Assembly (NCBI GenBank): GCA_963837005.1
Contig: CAWIMC010000001.1
Location: 372,001 to 436,000, forward strand
DNA length: 64,000 bases
Direction of reading: 5' to 3'
From: CALDTK01 sp963837005
GTDB lineage: Bacteria > Bacteroidota > Bacteroidia > Chitinophagales > Saprospiraceae
Shown here in pieces: positions 17,501 through 25,061 of this stretch; the first letter of the stretch is position 1, and each line of letters starts with the position of its first letter. Made by a program: the position numbers and the translations under genes. Below the pieces are notes generated by a model. It did not search any database. It worked only from the letters and a program-made list of their open reading frames with translations, and had not been told where the DNA came from.

Positions 17501-18134
17501 GGACGTAGTGGTCGAGACCAGGGCTGTGTACGAGGCGTACGCGGAGCACCTGCTTGGTCTCCAAGTCTTCGACGACGAGCGCTCGAAGTTGCGGCTTAAA
17601 CGCCGTCACGGTGTAGCTCTGCAGCTGGAAGGTGGAGTAGCCTTCCGGCAAAACCTCAAGAAGCGCCTCCGGGCAGTCGAGTTTCGTGACGCCCAAGATG
17701 GCATCGACGAGGGCTTTGGCGCCGAGTAGCAGCACTTCCTCCGGATCGAGACGTGCTGTCTCCCCGCGGAGGGTCGTTGATGCCTCGCGGTCGAACTGGT
17801 GGAGGTAGTAGCTCAGCCGCGGGTCTAGCTTTGCGGTCTGGGTGACGTAGGTGAGGCGTGCGAAGTGATTGGAGAAGCTCTGCGTGCCCGACTCGGTGAG
17901 GTCAATGAAAAATGACTTGACCTGCTGCGCCAACTGAGCGATGCGCGCCGGAAGCGGGGCCTCGGCGGTGACGCTCCACAGTGCCACCTCGAGGTACTGT
18001 CGGCCGACGTCGGCGAGTAAAAAGCTGTTCTGATAAGGGTTGGCGGCGGACTTATCGCTGGGCTTCTCAGAGGGTTTGGGTGGGGCGGCAACGTTCACGC
18101 CGGTAAAGTTGAAACAAAATGGAGTACAAAACAC
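14598..18134 (-). CDS. Dna2-like fusion of PD-(D/E)XK nuclease and superfamily 1 helicase
   Basis: 1178 residues. The N-terminal half contains a Cas4/RecB-type nuclease: GRLDAFLPP (metal Asp) and AAIVELKSGSIYRPNQHQI (catalytic Glu-x-Lys), plus a cysteine pair in CAGRACPLDW that may be part of an iron-sulfur site. The C-terminal half is an Upf1/Dna2-like SF1B helicase: Walker A WGPPGTGKTSMM, motif II VIIDEASQLLEP, GDHRQLPAVVTQ, IGIITPYRAQIARLR, VERYQGSTYDFILL and LNVALTRAKQRVIGFG. A role in DNA end processing or repair is inferred. No CRISPR or defence genes are adjacent. Motif copies at 16043-16055 (short-stem form) and 17640-17654 (GGAA loop). Confidence 0.88.
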   Translation of the reverse strand: MFCTPFCFNFTGVNVAAPPKPSEKPSDKSAANPYQNSFLLADVGRQYLEVALWSVTAEAPLPARIAQLAQQVKSFFIDLTESGTQSFSNHFARLTYVTQTAKLDPRLSYYLHQFDREASTTLRGETARLDPEEVLLLGAKALVDAILGVTKLDCPEALLEVLPEGYSTFQLQSYTVTAFKPQLRALVVEDLETKQVLRVRLVHSPGLDHYVHYARPGYNEQFVGPAVALLRRHFTWPVEVNLLQVEVDASGELNPQHLVIDPDFLVDVTAVAKCFDVEGAEPVKYLLGRVTPFTGSVAVLAGNVANHFLDSALMGIGQDFKESFRQTFAAYPLEYAKLSDEDVRKLMEACLGHHKVIGDAVAAHLPAENIEREGCVVEPSFYAERYGLQGRLDAFLPPVGKDGTAAIVELKSGSIYRPNQHQIVQEHYVQTLLYDLLVKAVFGEHTKPRNYVLYSRDREKPLRYAPINKAQQFEALAVRNQMMTIERLLGESCAGRACPLDWLRPDRYPNMTGFVQRDLSAFHASWSTLTELERDYARAFVGFIAREQRVAKVGANSNERITGQAALWREDLEVKVEGYAILHDLNLVAVAQKDNFPVLSFRRTAMPEGVATLTSFRRGDIVVLYPGDAARRAVLHHQVYKGTITKLTPETVDVRLRASQPDLTRFQQHDRFNVEPDLFDSSFTRLYQNLAEFASAKPEVRRLVLGLRPPIDPGRQRFRRPARLTKEQGDIFEAILNAREYYLLWGPPGTGKTSMMLHHLCEHFVNSTKERILVLAFTNRAVDEICAAIEQIGGPIAKQYLRIGSSFGCAEAYNRQLLQTRIAHLQTRRQIKDLLAEQRIVVGTVSSVTGKGEALFDLLQFDRVIIDEASQLLEPSLISLMTRFPRTVLIGDHRQLPAVVTQAEQHTYVDDPGLRAIGLTDLRNSLFERLYARCQSEGWDWACGQLTRQGRMHGMLADYINTAFYGGSLQNLGQLPPTADWQVLSNVWAERPSDCSDLEHLMCDKSFVFVDTPVDLSDKAFRTNLHEAEAVVDCLKSLIRLQLCKQNTLYPKQIGIITPYRAQIARLRHAIAGSDLPNEWTDVTIDTVERYQGSTYDFILLSTCANQGSTVARLSSENAEGIDRKLNVALTRAKQRVIGFGNVELLRQYNRAYRAWIDHCAAEGGVFSREVVLRDPEN

Positions 18135-18235
18135 CGTTTTCCGATGACGATTCTCAGGTTTTAGGTGCGGCGGCTCGGCCGGCGCACTACGAGGATAGCA
18201 AGTAAGAGCCGAGCACGGAAAGCTGCCAAAGGCCG

Positions 18236-18243
18236 TATCCTTG
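18236..18243 (+). promoter_or_regulatory. Minus-7-like box before carbonic anhydrase
   Basis: TATCCTTG ends 5 nt before the ATG at 18249. The same spelling precedes the phosphohexomutase gene at 27270-27277. A leaderless transcript is likely if it is used. Confidence 0.35.
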
Positions 18244-18248
18244 CCGAT

Positions 18249-18878
18249 ATGGACATCGCATCAATATTCGACCGCAACAAAGTATGGATCAAGGAGCGCC
18301 TCGCTGAGGACAGTGCCTACTTCGACACGCTCGCCAAAGGGCAAAATCCTTCCATCCTGTACATCGGCTGTTCGGACAGCCGCGTGACCGCCGAAGAGCT
18401 GATGGGCGTCGGTCCCGGCGACGTTTTCGTCCACCGCAATATTGCCAATATGGTCCCGAACACGGACCTCAACGTGATGTCGGTCATCGATTACGCCGTG
18501 TTCCACCTCGAGGTCGACCACGTCGTCGTGTGTGGGCACTATGGCTGCGGGGGCATCAAGGCCGGCATGCAAAACGCCGACCTGGGAATTCTCAACCCCT
18601 GGCTGCGCAACGTGCGCGATGTCTACCGCCAGCACGCCGACGAACTCGGAGCCATCACCAACGAGGACGCGCGCTACCGTCGCCTCGTCGAACTCAACGT
18701 CGAAGAACAGGCGATCAACGTGCTCAAGGCAGCTGTCGTGCAGCGGGCCGTCAAGCGCCGTGGCCTCACCGTGCACGGCTGGGTGTTTGACCTGGGTACC
18801 GGCGAGATCGTCGATCTCAAAATCGACTTTGACACGGTGCTCGAGAAGATTTCGCAGATCTACAACATCGAGGACTAG
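18249..18878 (+). CDS. can: Beta-class carbonic anhydrase
   Basis: 209 residues from ATG 18249; the longer upstream frame adds an arginine-rich stretch unlike the family. Zinc ligands are Cys41 in IGCSDSR, His97 and Cys100 in VCGHYGCGG, with the Asp43-Arg45 dyad that controls access to zinc. The tail VHGWVFDLGTGEIVDLKIDF is typical. It interconverts carbon dioxide and bicarbonate in the cytoplasm. Monocistronic by its surroundings: the nuclease-helicase is divergent and the next gene lies 120 bp downstream. Confidence 0.95.
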   Translation: MDIASIFDRNKVWIKERLAEDSAYFDTLAKGQNPSILYIGCSDSRVTAEELMGVGPGDVFVHRNIANMVPNTDLNVMSVIDYAVFHLEVDHVVVCGHYGCGGIKAGMQNADLGILNPWLRNVRDVYRQHADELGAITNEDARYRRLVELNVEEQAINVLKAAVVQRAVKRRGLTVHGWVFDLGTGEIVDLKIDFDTVLEKISQIYNIED

Positions 18879-18997
18879 GGCGCGACCGGGGTGGGAAAGT
18901 GACCGAATATTTGGTCACGTTTTGAACATGTGTGTCGGCTGGGCACCTACTTTCGCCGACCCCTCGTTAGGCCCTCAAGCATTTAGTCTCCCCCCTT

Positions 18998-20170
18998 ATG
19001 TCCTTCCGTCTGATCCTCACGCGCGCCGGCTTGCTGGCCGCGCTCCTTATCGGGCTTTCGCCAAAACCCGCCCCGGCACAGTCTACCGCCGCGGCCGAGG
19101 CCCTTGTCCAAAAGGCGGAGGCGAACTACGCCCGCAACAGCCCCGACTACTACGTGATCCGCGACGCAATCGCCGCCGCCGATGCCAGCGGCGACCTTCG
19201 TCTCCGGGCACGCGCGATCCGCGTTCTTGCGAAAACCGACTCCGCCGCCAACCGACGGACTAAGTCCTTACCTGAGTTCGCGAAGGCCAACGAACTGGAT
19301 GCGGAGGCGGACCTCGCCGAGCAAGCCGGTGCCCTCGACGAGGCCCAGGCCGCTGCCGCCGCCGCTGCGGCTACCCAGGCGGAGGCCATCACCGAGCGCG
19401 ATCGAGTTGCCGAGGAGTTGACCGCCGCCCGCAGCGCCGCCAATGCTAAGCTGTTTACAGCCATCGGCATCGCCGCGGCCATCATCGCCGCCCTCATCCT
19501 CATTTTCTTGGCGACGGTCCGCAAACTTCGCAACGACATTACCAAGGCCCGCGCCGCACAGGCCGAGGCCGAAGTTGGTTTTGCGGAAGCACGCACACAA
19601 ACTTCCGGAGCCGCGAAAGCCTCGCTGAAGCGCCTGCGCACCCTACTCCGGGTGTACGCCGAGCGAATCCCTGTTCAGGAGCCCGGCTCCGGTGCCAACC
19701 AACTCGCCGCGCACGAAGCTGGGATGCAGGCCATGATTCAGAGTGGGTTCGACTCCGCGACCAACTTCGAGGTCGCTGTTGAGAGCTTTTTCGAGAAGTA
19801 CAAGTCACGATTGGTCGAACTCACCGCCCCCGCCGGTGCTGGTTTGGAGATTGACTCCATGCCGTTGCGGCTCCCGGTCGACCAGGCGATCCCCTTCACG
19901 ATGCTTTTCGCGGAGATGGTTGGCTACGCCTTCCGCCACGGGAGTACCGCCCTAAAGGCCACGGTGACCAAGGAGGGCAACAGCGCTACCTTGATGCTCG
20001 TCGACCAATCCGGACGCCAGGCCGCTCCCGCCGCCGAGGCTCCGGACCTCAAGTACGCCCGGTACCTCACCACGGAGATGGGCGGAAAGCTCACGGATGT
20101 ACAGGAGCCCAATTCGGCGTTGCGGCTCAAGTTTACCACGATCCCTAGCCGTGCAGGCATCGTAAGTTAA
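18998..20170 (+). CDS. Membrane protein with coiled coil and degenerate histidine-kinase-like ATPase domain
   Basis: 390 residues. A signal-like N-terminus (LAALLIGLSPKPAPAQS) is followed by a helical, alanine-rich periplasmic part (about 30-150), a transmembrane helix (FTAIGIAAAIIAALILIFLA) and a cytoplasmic coiled coil. The C-terminal part resembles the HATPase domain of HisKA_2/HWE-type kinases: LPVDQAIPFTMLFAEMVGYA aligns with the usual IPLGLIINELVTNAxKHA, but the N-box Asn is missing, as is a clear phosphoacceptor His. Sensor or scaffold function is inferred; kinase activity is doubtful. Motif copies at 19053-19067 (GLSPK, in the signal peptide) and 19578-19590. Confidence 0.6.
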   Translation: MSFRLILTRAGLLAALLIGLSPKPAPAQSTAAAEALVQKAEANYARNSPDYYVIRDAIAAADASGDLRLRARAIRVLAKTDSAANRRTKSLPEFAKANELDAEADLAEQAGALDEAQAAAAAAAATQAEAITERDRVAEELTAARSAANAKLFTAIGIAAAIIAALILIFLATVRKLRNDITKARAAQAEAEVGFAEARTQTSGAAKASLKRLRTLLRVYAERIPVQEPGSGANQLAAHEAGMQAMIQSGFDSATNFEVAVESFFEKYKSRLVELTAPAGAGLEIDSMPLRLPVDQAIPFTMLFAEMVGYAFRHGSTALKATVTKEGNSATLMLVDQSGRQAAPAAEAPDLKYARYLTTEMGGKLTDVQEPNSALRLKFTTIPSRAGIVS

Positions 20171-20268
20171 CTCTTGAGTAAGAATGGGTGTCAGACTGTT
20201 TTAGACGTCCATCATCAATACATCGGGCGACCGGTGAATTTGATGCTAGACGTTTCGAGCCCAGCGCG

Positions 20269-20276
20269 TACTTTTG
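20269..20276 (+). promoter_or_regulatory. Minus-7 box for tRNA-Arg
   Basis: TACTTTTG, an exact TAnnTTTG match, ends 15 bp before the mature tRNA 5' end. Confidence 0.5.
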
Positions 20277-20291
20277 CCCGACGACAACAAT

Positions 20292-20363
20292 GGTCTCGTA
20301 GTACAACGGATAGTATACAGGTTTCCGGAGCCTGGGATGGTGGTTCGATTCCACCCGAGACCA
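20292..20363 (+). tRNA. tRNA-Arg(CCG)
   Basis: Cloverleaf drawn by eye: acceptor GGTCTCG/CGAGACC with discriminator A, D-arm GTAC/GTAT, anticodon arm CAGGT-TTCCGGA-GCCTG with CCG at the anticodon position, T-arm GGTGG-TTCGATT-CCACC. The 3' CC of CCA is encoded but not the last A. It reads the Arg codon CGG. It stands alone, followed at once by a strong terminator. Confidence 0.95.
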
Positions 20364-20368
20364 CCTTT

Positions 20369-20413
20369 AATCCCGCAAGTAGCTGAATTACAGCTGCTTG
20401 CGGGATTTTTTTT
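20369..20413 (+). terminator. Rho-independent terminator of tRNA-Arg
   Basis: A 17-bp stem with one mismatch (20369-20385 with 20391-20407, AATTA loop) runs into eight consecutive T residues (20406-20413). Confidence 0.92.
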
Positions 20414-20428
20414 GTTTTGCCGAAAGGC
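20414..20428 (+). repeat. Intergenic copy of dispersed hairpin motif, GCC/GGC version
   Basis: GTTTTGCCGAAAGGC, exact, starts directly at the end of the tRNA terminator T-run. Confidence 0.9.
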
Positions 20429-20514
20429 CGGCGAGAAATCTGTCAGAGAAAATTCTACTGGCGTTCACCTTTTGCATGCGCAATCGATAGAACCATGACC
20501 AAAACTCTCTTCAG

Positions 20515-22437
20515 ATGTCTCGAGCACTACCCAAAGTCCTGCGGCGCAGTTTACAAACCTGCTGTTTTCTTCTCGCGCTAACTTCAGTCGCCACAGCGCA
20601 AATTTTTCAGTGGGAGCCCGGGGAGGACGCGCAACCTTTTGTGCTCGACATCACCTGCAGCAACGACGAACCTGCATTCGGCCCAGACCTAACAGTGAGT
20701 GGGCTCGGTGGACAACTCGGCATCGACTGGGTGATAGAGGAAGTGATCATCGACGTGGAGCACCCCTTCACCGGCGACCTGATCGTGTACCTCAATGCCC
20801 CGAGTGGCCTTACTATCGCCATCGCCTTATTCGATGGCCAGGGCGCAAACTTCGAGCAAACCAGTTTTAGCGACAGCGCCCCTATCTCAATCGACCTGGG
20901 GGAGAATCCCTTCGATGGCCAGTACCAACCCACGGTACCCCTATCCAATCTTAACAGCGGTCCGGCAGATGGCGTCTACAGCATCGGCGTCTGCAACGAC
21001 GGCAGCGACGAGGGCGAATTGCTCGGATATTCCATCCGCTTTCGCTCCCTGGCACCAGCTCCGGCCAACGACCTCTGCAATGGCGCCAGTCCACTCATCT
21101 CCGGGGTCCCGCAGACCGGTACTAACCTTAGTGCGACCAACAACGCAGGCGTGATTGGCTGCAGCAGTGGCGCAGGGCTGTGGTACACCTTCGAGGGCAA
21201 CAACGATTATGTCACGCTCCGAGTCACTCCGGCAGACGTCAATATCGAAGTAGGCGTCGCGACGGGTACATGTGGTGAACTACAGCGTTTTTTCTGCATC
21301 GACAATTTTGGGGTCGATCAAGCCGAACAGGCCTCCTTCATAAGCTCGCTCGGGCAGACTTACTACGTTTACGTCGCAGACTGGGCGCCGGCCAACTATG
21401 AGATTGGCTCCTGGACAATTGAATTCGACCGAGCCGAGAACATTGCCCATACGCCAGGTTGTAGCGCGACTTCGTCCCCGACGTTCAGCGGTAATGGCGG
21501 CTGGATCAACATCGGCGATGGCCTTGGGCGAGGCATCATTGCCTCGGTGCAGGACAACGCAGACTTAGGTATTCTAGAAATCACGGGGCACACCCACGGC
21601 GGTGGAAGTCCCCGCACCGACGCCACCCTCGGAGCCTACGCAGATCGCAGCGTCACGATCACGCCGCGTACAGCCCCCTCCGGCCCGTTTACGCCGGTAA
21701 AGGTTAGGCTGTACCTCACCCAGGCCGAGCTGGACGACATTGCCTCGGCCAACCCATTGGTGTCAAATATTGGCGACCTCCAGATTTACCACACGCCAAC
21801 CCAAAGTTGTAGTGGCACCTATCCGGGAACGGGCACCCCAGAGCCCACGTCCTGGCGAGTTTACGGCGATGGCTATTTCGTCGAGGCCAGCGTCACCTCC
21901 TTCTCTTCGTTTTACGTGATGGCCGGGACCTCTGCGCCCTTGCCAGTGGTGTTGAGCAGCCTTTCGGCAAAACTCACCGGTCGCGACGTGACAATCGAGT
22001 GGACCACCGCGAGTGAGGAAGGTGCAGCTGGATTCGAGGTGCAACATAGGCTCGGTGAAGAGCCGGAGATTACCCTGGGATACGTCGCTGCAACGGGCAC
22101 CTCTGAACACACGCAGGGCTATCGCTACACGCACAGCGATGTTGCGCCAGGGCAGCATTACTACCGGCTGCGCATGATCGACCTGGATGGCGCTGAAACA
22201 ATGTCGCCCTGGGTGGCCGTAATGCTCGAATCAGGGGTCAGCTGGCAAGCCACGGTCTCGGCGGAGCGGCAGGTAGTGGTTTTCGGAGCGGAGCCGGACG
22301 AGATTGTCGCCGTGGTCTCGGTAATGGGCCAAATCATCTACCGTGGAGGCATCTCGGGTCTCACACACGTCCAGCTATCCAGCGGCTTTTACTTGGTGAC
22401 CATCGACGGTGACACCCGCAAGCTCGTGGTACCATAG
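20515..22437 (+). CDS. Secreted protein with proprotein-convertase P domain and T9SS sorting domain
   Basis: 640 residues. Signal peptide about 1-28 (CCFLLALTSVATAQ). A P-domain-like beta-sandwich follows (about 45-180: VIIDVEHPFTGDLIVYLNAP, ADGVYSIGVCNDGSDEGELLGY). Next comes a PANDLCNGASPL segment (about 190-300) that often carries surface-binding domains. The last 85 residues form a type IX secretion sorting domain, ending LSSGFYLVTIDGDTRKLVVP. It should be exported across the outer membrane and kept at or released from the surface. No catalytic domain is recognisable, so adhesion or binding is likelier than hydrolysis. A motif copy at 21959-21973 encodes LSAK. Confidence 0.82.
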   Translation: MSRALPKVLRRSLQTCCFLLALTSVATAQIFQWEPGEDAQPFVLDITCSNDEPAFGPDLTVSGLGGQLGIDWVIEEVIIDVEHPFTGDLIVYLNAPSGLTIAIALFDGQGANFEQTSFSDSAPISIDLGENPFDGQYQPTVPLSNLNSGPADGVYSIGVCNDGSDEGELLGYSIRFRSLAPAPANDLCNGASPLISGVPQTGTNLSATNNAGVIGCSSGAGLWYTFEGNNDYVTLRVTPADVNIEVGVATGTCGELQRFFCIDNFGVDQAEQASFISSLGQTYYVYVADWAPANYEIGSWTIEFDRAENIAHTPGCSATSSPTFSGNGGWINIGDGLGRGIIASVQDNADLGILEITGHTHGGGSPRTDATLGAYADRSVTITPRTAPSGPFTPVKVRLYLTQAELDDIASANPLVSNIGDLQIYHTPTQSCSGTYPGTGTPEPTSWRVYGDGYFVEASVTSFSSFYVMAGTSAPLPVVLSSLSAKLTGRDVTIEWTTASEEGAAGFEVQHRLGEEPEITLGYVAATGTSEHTQGYRYTHSDVAPGQHYYRLRMIDLDGAETMSPWVAVMLESGVSWQATVSAERQVVVFGAEPDEIVAVVSVMGQIIYRGGISGLTHVQLSSGFYLVTIDGDTRKLVVP

Positions 22438-22480
22438 CACATTGCCGATGCGGAAGGATGAGTCCCTCGAGAGGCGGTAA

Positions 22481-22495
22481 GTTTTGGCGAAAGCC
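22481..22495 (+). repeat. Intergenic copy of dispersed hairpin motif, GGC/GCC version
   Basis: GTTTTGGCGAAAGCC, exact, in the 178-bp gap between the secreted protein gene and the ABC exporter gene. Confidence 0.9.
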
Positions 22496-22615
22496 GCAGC
22501 TCGACACACGGGACGCGCCGAAGCCAAATCCTGACCCGCCCCCGACCCGGCATATCACGCGTGCTCTACCTTTGGCGCTCGACCCAAACGGCAGCCCACT
22601 GGTTGACTGATTTAC

Positions 22616-24463
22616 ATGGCCGCAGCGCAGACCCCTTCCCCTCCACCGCTCGCCACGACGGCCGCCCCCGACGCCGCTGTAGCGCCGGGCAAGCGCTCTA
22701 CGGTAAGCAAAGCCCAACTCAAGGAGGCCCTCGGAATCTTTGAGTTCATCCGCCCCTACAAATGGTCGCTGATCATCGGGATGGTGCTACTCTCTCTGAG
22801 CAGCCTCGTCTTCATGGCCTTCCCCTACCTGATCGGAGAGATGGTGCGGGCAGCCAACGGCGCCGGAACCATCGGGCTGACCGTCCAGCAGCTCGGACTG
22901 GCCATGCTGGCTATCCTCATCGCGCAGAGTGTGGTGAGCTATTTTCGAGTGCTGCTCTTCGCCCGCGTGTCCGAACTCGGAATAGCGGATGTGCGGCGAG
23001 CAGTATTTTCTCGGCTCATCGCCTTGCCGATCTACTTTTTCGAGAAAAATCGCAGCGGTGAGCTGATTAGCCGCCTCACCGCAGACGTCGAAAAGCTGTA
23101 CAGCGCCTTTTCGATCACCATCGCGGAGTTTTTGCGCCAGGTGCTCATCCTGCTTTTTGGCATCACCTTCATTGTCATCCGGATGCCAAAGCTGAGCCTC
23201 ATCATGCTGCTCACCTTCCCGGTGGTCGTTGTTGGGGCCATCTTTTTCGGGCGCTACGTTCGAAGGTTGTCCAAGCAGCGCCAGGAGGCCCTCGCCGAAA
23301 CCAACAACATCCTCGGGGAGTCGATTCAGAGTATTCAAGCCGTAAAAGCCTACGTCAACGAAGGGTTAGAGCGCAAGCGCTACTCTGCGGCGCAGGACGT
23401 AACGGTTGACGTGAGCCTCAAGTTTGCGCGGATGCGGGCCGCGTTTAGCGTCTTCATCATCACCTTCTTGTTTGGGGCGCTGTTCTTTATCATCTACCAG
23501 GGGGCAATCATGGTCCAAGAGGGGTCGATGGCTTCGGGCGACCTGCTCGAGTTTGCGCTATACACGGCGATTTTAGGAGGGGCCATTGCCGGCCTGGGCA
23601 ATTTTTACACGGAGTTAGTCGGGGCCATCGGCGCGACTGAACGCATACGAGACATCTTGCGAGAGCCGACGGAGGCTTCGTCCAATGTGTCTCCGAACGC
23701 GATTTTTTCTGATTGTGCTGTTCAGGGCAACATTCGCTTCGAGAGCGTCGAGTTCCGATATCCGAGCCGTCCAGATATGGAGGTGATCCGTGGGCTGTCG
23801 CTGTCTGTACGCGCAGGAGAGCGGATTGCGCTGGTTGGACCGAGCGGTGCGGGCAAGTCGACGATTCTCCAATTACTGTTGCGCTTTTATGAAGGCTACG
23901 AGGGCTCCATTACACTCGATGGACAAGAGATCCGGGACCTCGACCTCGGAGCCTACCGCTCGCACCTCGGGATCGTGCCACAGGAGGTCTTGCTTTTTGC
24001 CGGTAGCATCGCCGACAACATCGGCTACGGTCGGCCATCGGCCACGCGCGAGGAGATCGCGGAGGCGGCCCACCAGGCGAATGCGCTGGAGTTCATCGAA
24101 CGATTCCCCGAAGGTCTCGACACGTTGGTCGGCGAGCGCGGCGTGAAGCTCAGCGGTGGCCAGCGTCAACGCATTGCCATAGCAAGGGCGCTGCTCAAAG
24201 ACCCTAAAGTGCTCCTGCTCGACGAGGCAACTTCGAGTCTCGACGCGGAGAGCGAGCGCGTCGTCCAGGAAGCACTCGATCGGCTCATGGAAGGGCGGAC
24301 CAGCTTCGTGATCGCTCACCGCCTCGCTACTGTCCGCGACGTAGATCGCATCTTCGTGATCGACGGCGGGGAGGTGGTCGAGTCGGGCACGCACGAAGAG
24401 CTAAACGCGATTCCGGACAGCCTTTACGCGTCGCTCGCCAAACTCCAGTTCGAACAGGTCTAA
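22616..24463 (+). CDS. MsbA-like ABC exporter (fused membrane and ATPase domains)
   Basis: 615 residues, a half-transporter. The type-1 exporter membrane domain spans about 45-345 with six helices, including the coupling-helix region LPIYFFEKNRSGELISRLTADVEKL. The nucleotide-binding domain has Walker A GPSGAGKST, signature LSGGQRQRIAIARALL, Walker B VLLLDEATSSLD and the H-loop IAHRLATV. It should act as a homodimer exporting lipid, peptide or drug; the substrate cannot be told from sequence. The N-terminus is proline- and alanine-rich. The membrane protein gene at 24486 follows after 22 bp and may be co-transcribed. Confidence 0.9.
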   Translation: MAAAQTPSPPPLATTAAPDAAVAPGKRSTVSKAQLKEALGIFEFIRPYKWSLIIGMVLLSLSSLVFMAFPYLIGEMVRAANGAGTIGLTVQQLGLAMLAILIAQSVVSYFRVLLFARVSELGIADVRRAVFSRLIALPIYFFEKNRSGELISRLTADVEKLYSAFSITIAEFLRQVLILLFGITFIVIRMPKLSLIMLLTFPVVVVGAIFFGRYVRRLSKQRQEALAETNNILGESIQSIQAVKAYVNEGLERKRYSAAQDVTVDVSLKFARMRAAFSVFIITFLFGALFFIIYQGAIMVQEGSMASGDLLEFALYTAILGGAIAGLGNFYTELVGAIGATERIRDILREPTEASSNVSPNAIFSDCAVQGNIRFESVEFRYPSRPDMEVIRGLSLSVRAGERIALVGPSGAGKSTILQLLLRFYEGYEGSITLDGQEIRDLDLGAYRSHLGIVPQEVLLFAGSIADNIGYGRPSATREEIAEAAHQANALEFIERFPEGLDTLVGERGVKLSGGQRQRIAIARALLKDPKVLLLDEATSSLDAESERVVQEALDRLMEGRTSFVIAHRLATVRDVDRIFVIDGGEVVESGTHEELNAIPDSLYASLAKLQFEQV

Positions 24464-24485
24464 GGCTTACGAATTTGTAAAGTGT

Positions 24486-25043
24486 ATGTTTAAAGGTAGT
24501 CTCGTGGTCTTGGCCCTGTTGGCAGGTGTAGCCTGCGTCATCGGATGGTCGATAGAGTTACCGCTCGTCGATGCGACCGTGAACGCTGGTGAACTCATCA
24601 TCCGCGCCGCGACCTACGGAGCTGGTTCCGGGATACTGGTGGGGCTGCTGGCAAGCTTGCCGCTAAAGACTTTCCTAGGACGATTTCAGACGATCGCTAC
24701 TGCGGTGATTATCCTTACCGTCGCCACGCCACTGCTCGCATTGGTTACGAATCGGCAGTTCGGTGTTGACCAAACAGTCGAGTTGCAACTCCCGGTCAAG
24801 CAGGTGACCGCCGAATGGTCCGGACGCGGTCTCACGCGCGAGGCCCTCGATCAACCCGCCGATGGCTATTCGATCTACGTCGAGACGGACGAAGGCCTGT
24901 TACGCCTGCGGCAGGCCGGTGGTGAGGCCCCCGAGATCACCGCCACCCGAAGCCTCCCCGTGTTCCGTAATCCTGGCTACTGGGGGTACCCGCTTTACGA
25001 ACTGGCTCCAGTGGACTCGACGCTCGTACCTTCCTTCGAATAG
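24486..25043 (+). CDS. Small membrane protein of unknown function
   Basis: 185 residues. Hydrophobic helices are visible at about 4-24 (SLVVLALLAGVACVIGWSI), about 40-62 (YGAGSGILVGLLASLPLKTF) and about 68-90 (TIATAVIILTVATPLLALV). The remainder is a soluble beta-rich domain with charged residues and a YWGYPLYEL segment near the end. I do not recognise the family. It sits between the ABC exporter and murB with gaps of 22 and 18 bp, so the three probably form one transcript and the protein may serve the cell envelope. Confidence 0.65.
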   Translation: MFKGSLVVLALLAGVACVIGWSIELPLVDATVNAGELIIRAATYGAGSGILVGLLASLPLKTFLGRFQTIATAVIILTVATPLLALVTNRQFGVDQTVELQLPVKQVTAEWSGRGLTREALDQPADGYSIYVETDEGLLRLRQAGGEAPEITATRSLPVFRNPGYWGYPLYELAPVDSTLVPSFE

Positions 25044-25061
25044 CGTCTAGCCACCCAGATT

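Noticed and set aside
14598..18134. Cas4 or defence-island nuclease
   Set aside because: Surroundings are housekeeping genes (parA, carbonic anhydrase) and the helicase half fits Dna2/Upf1 rather than a Cas protein.
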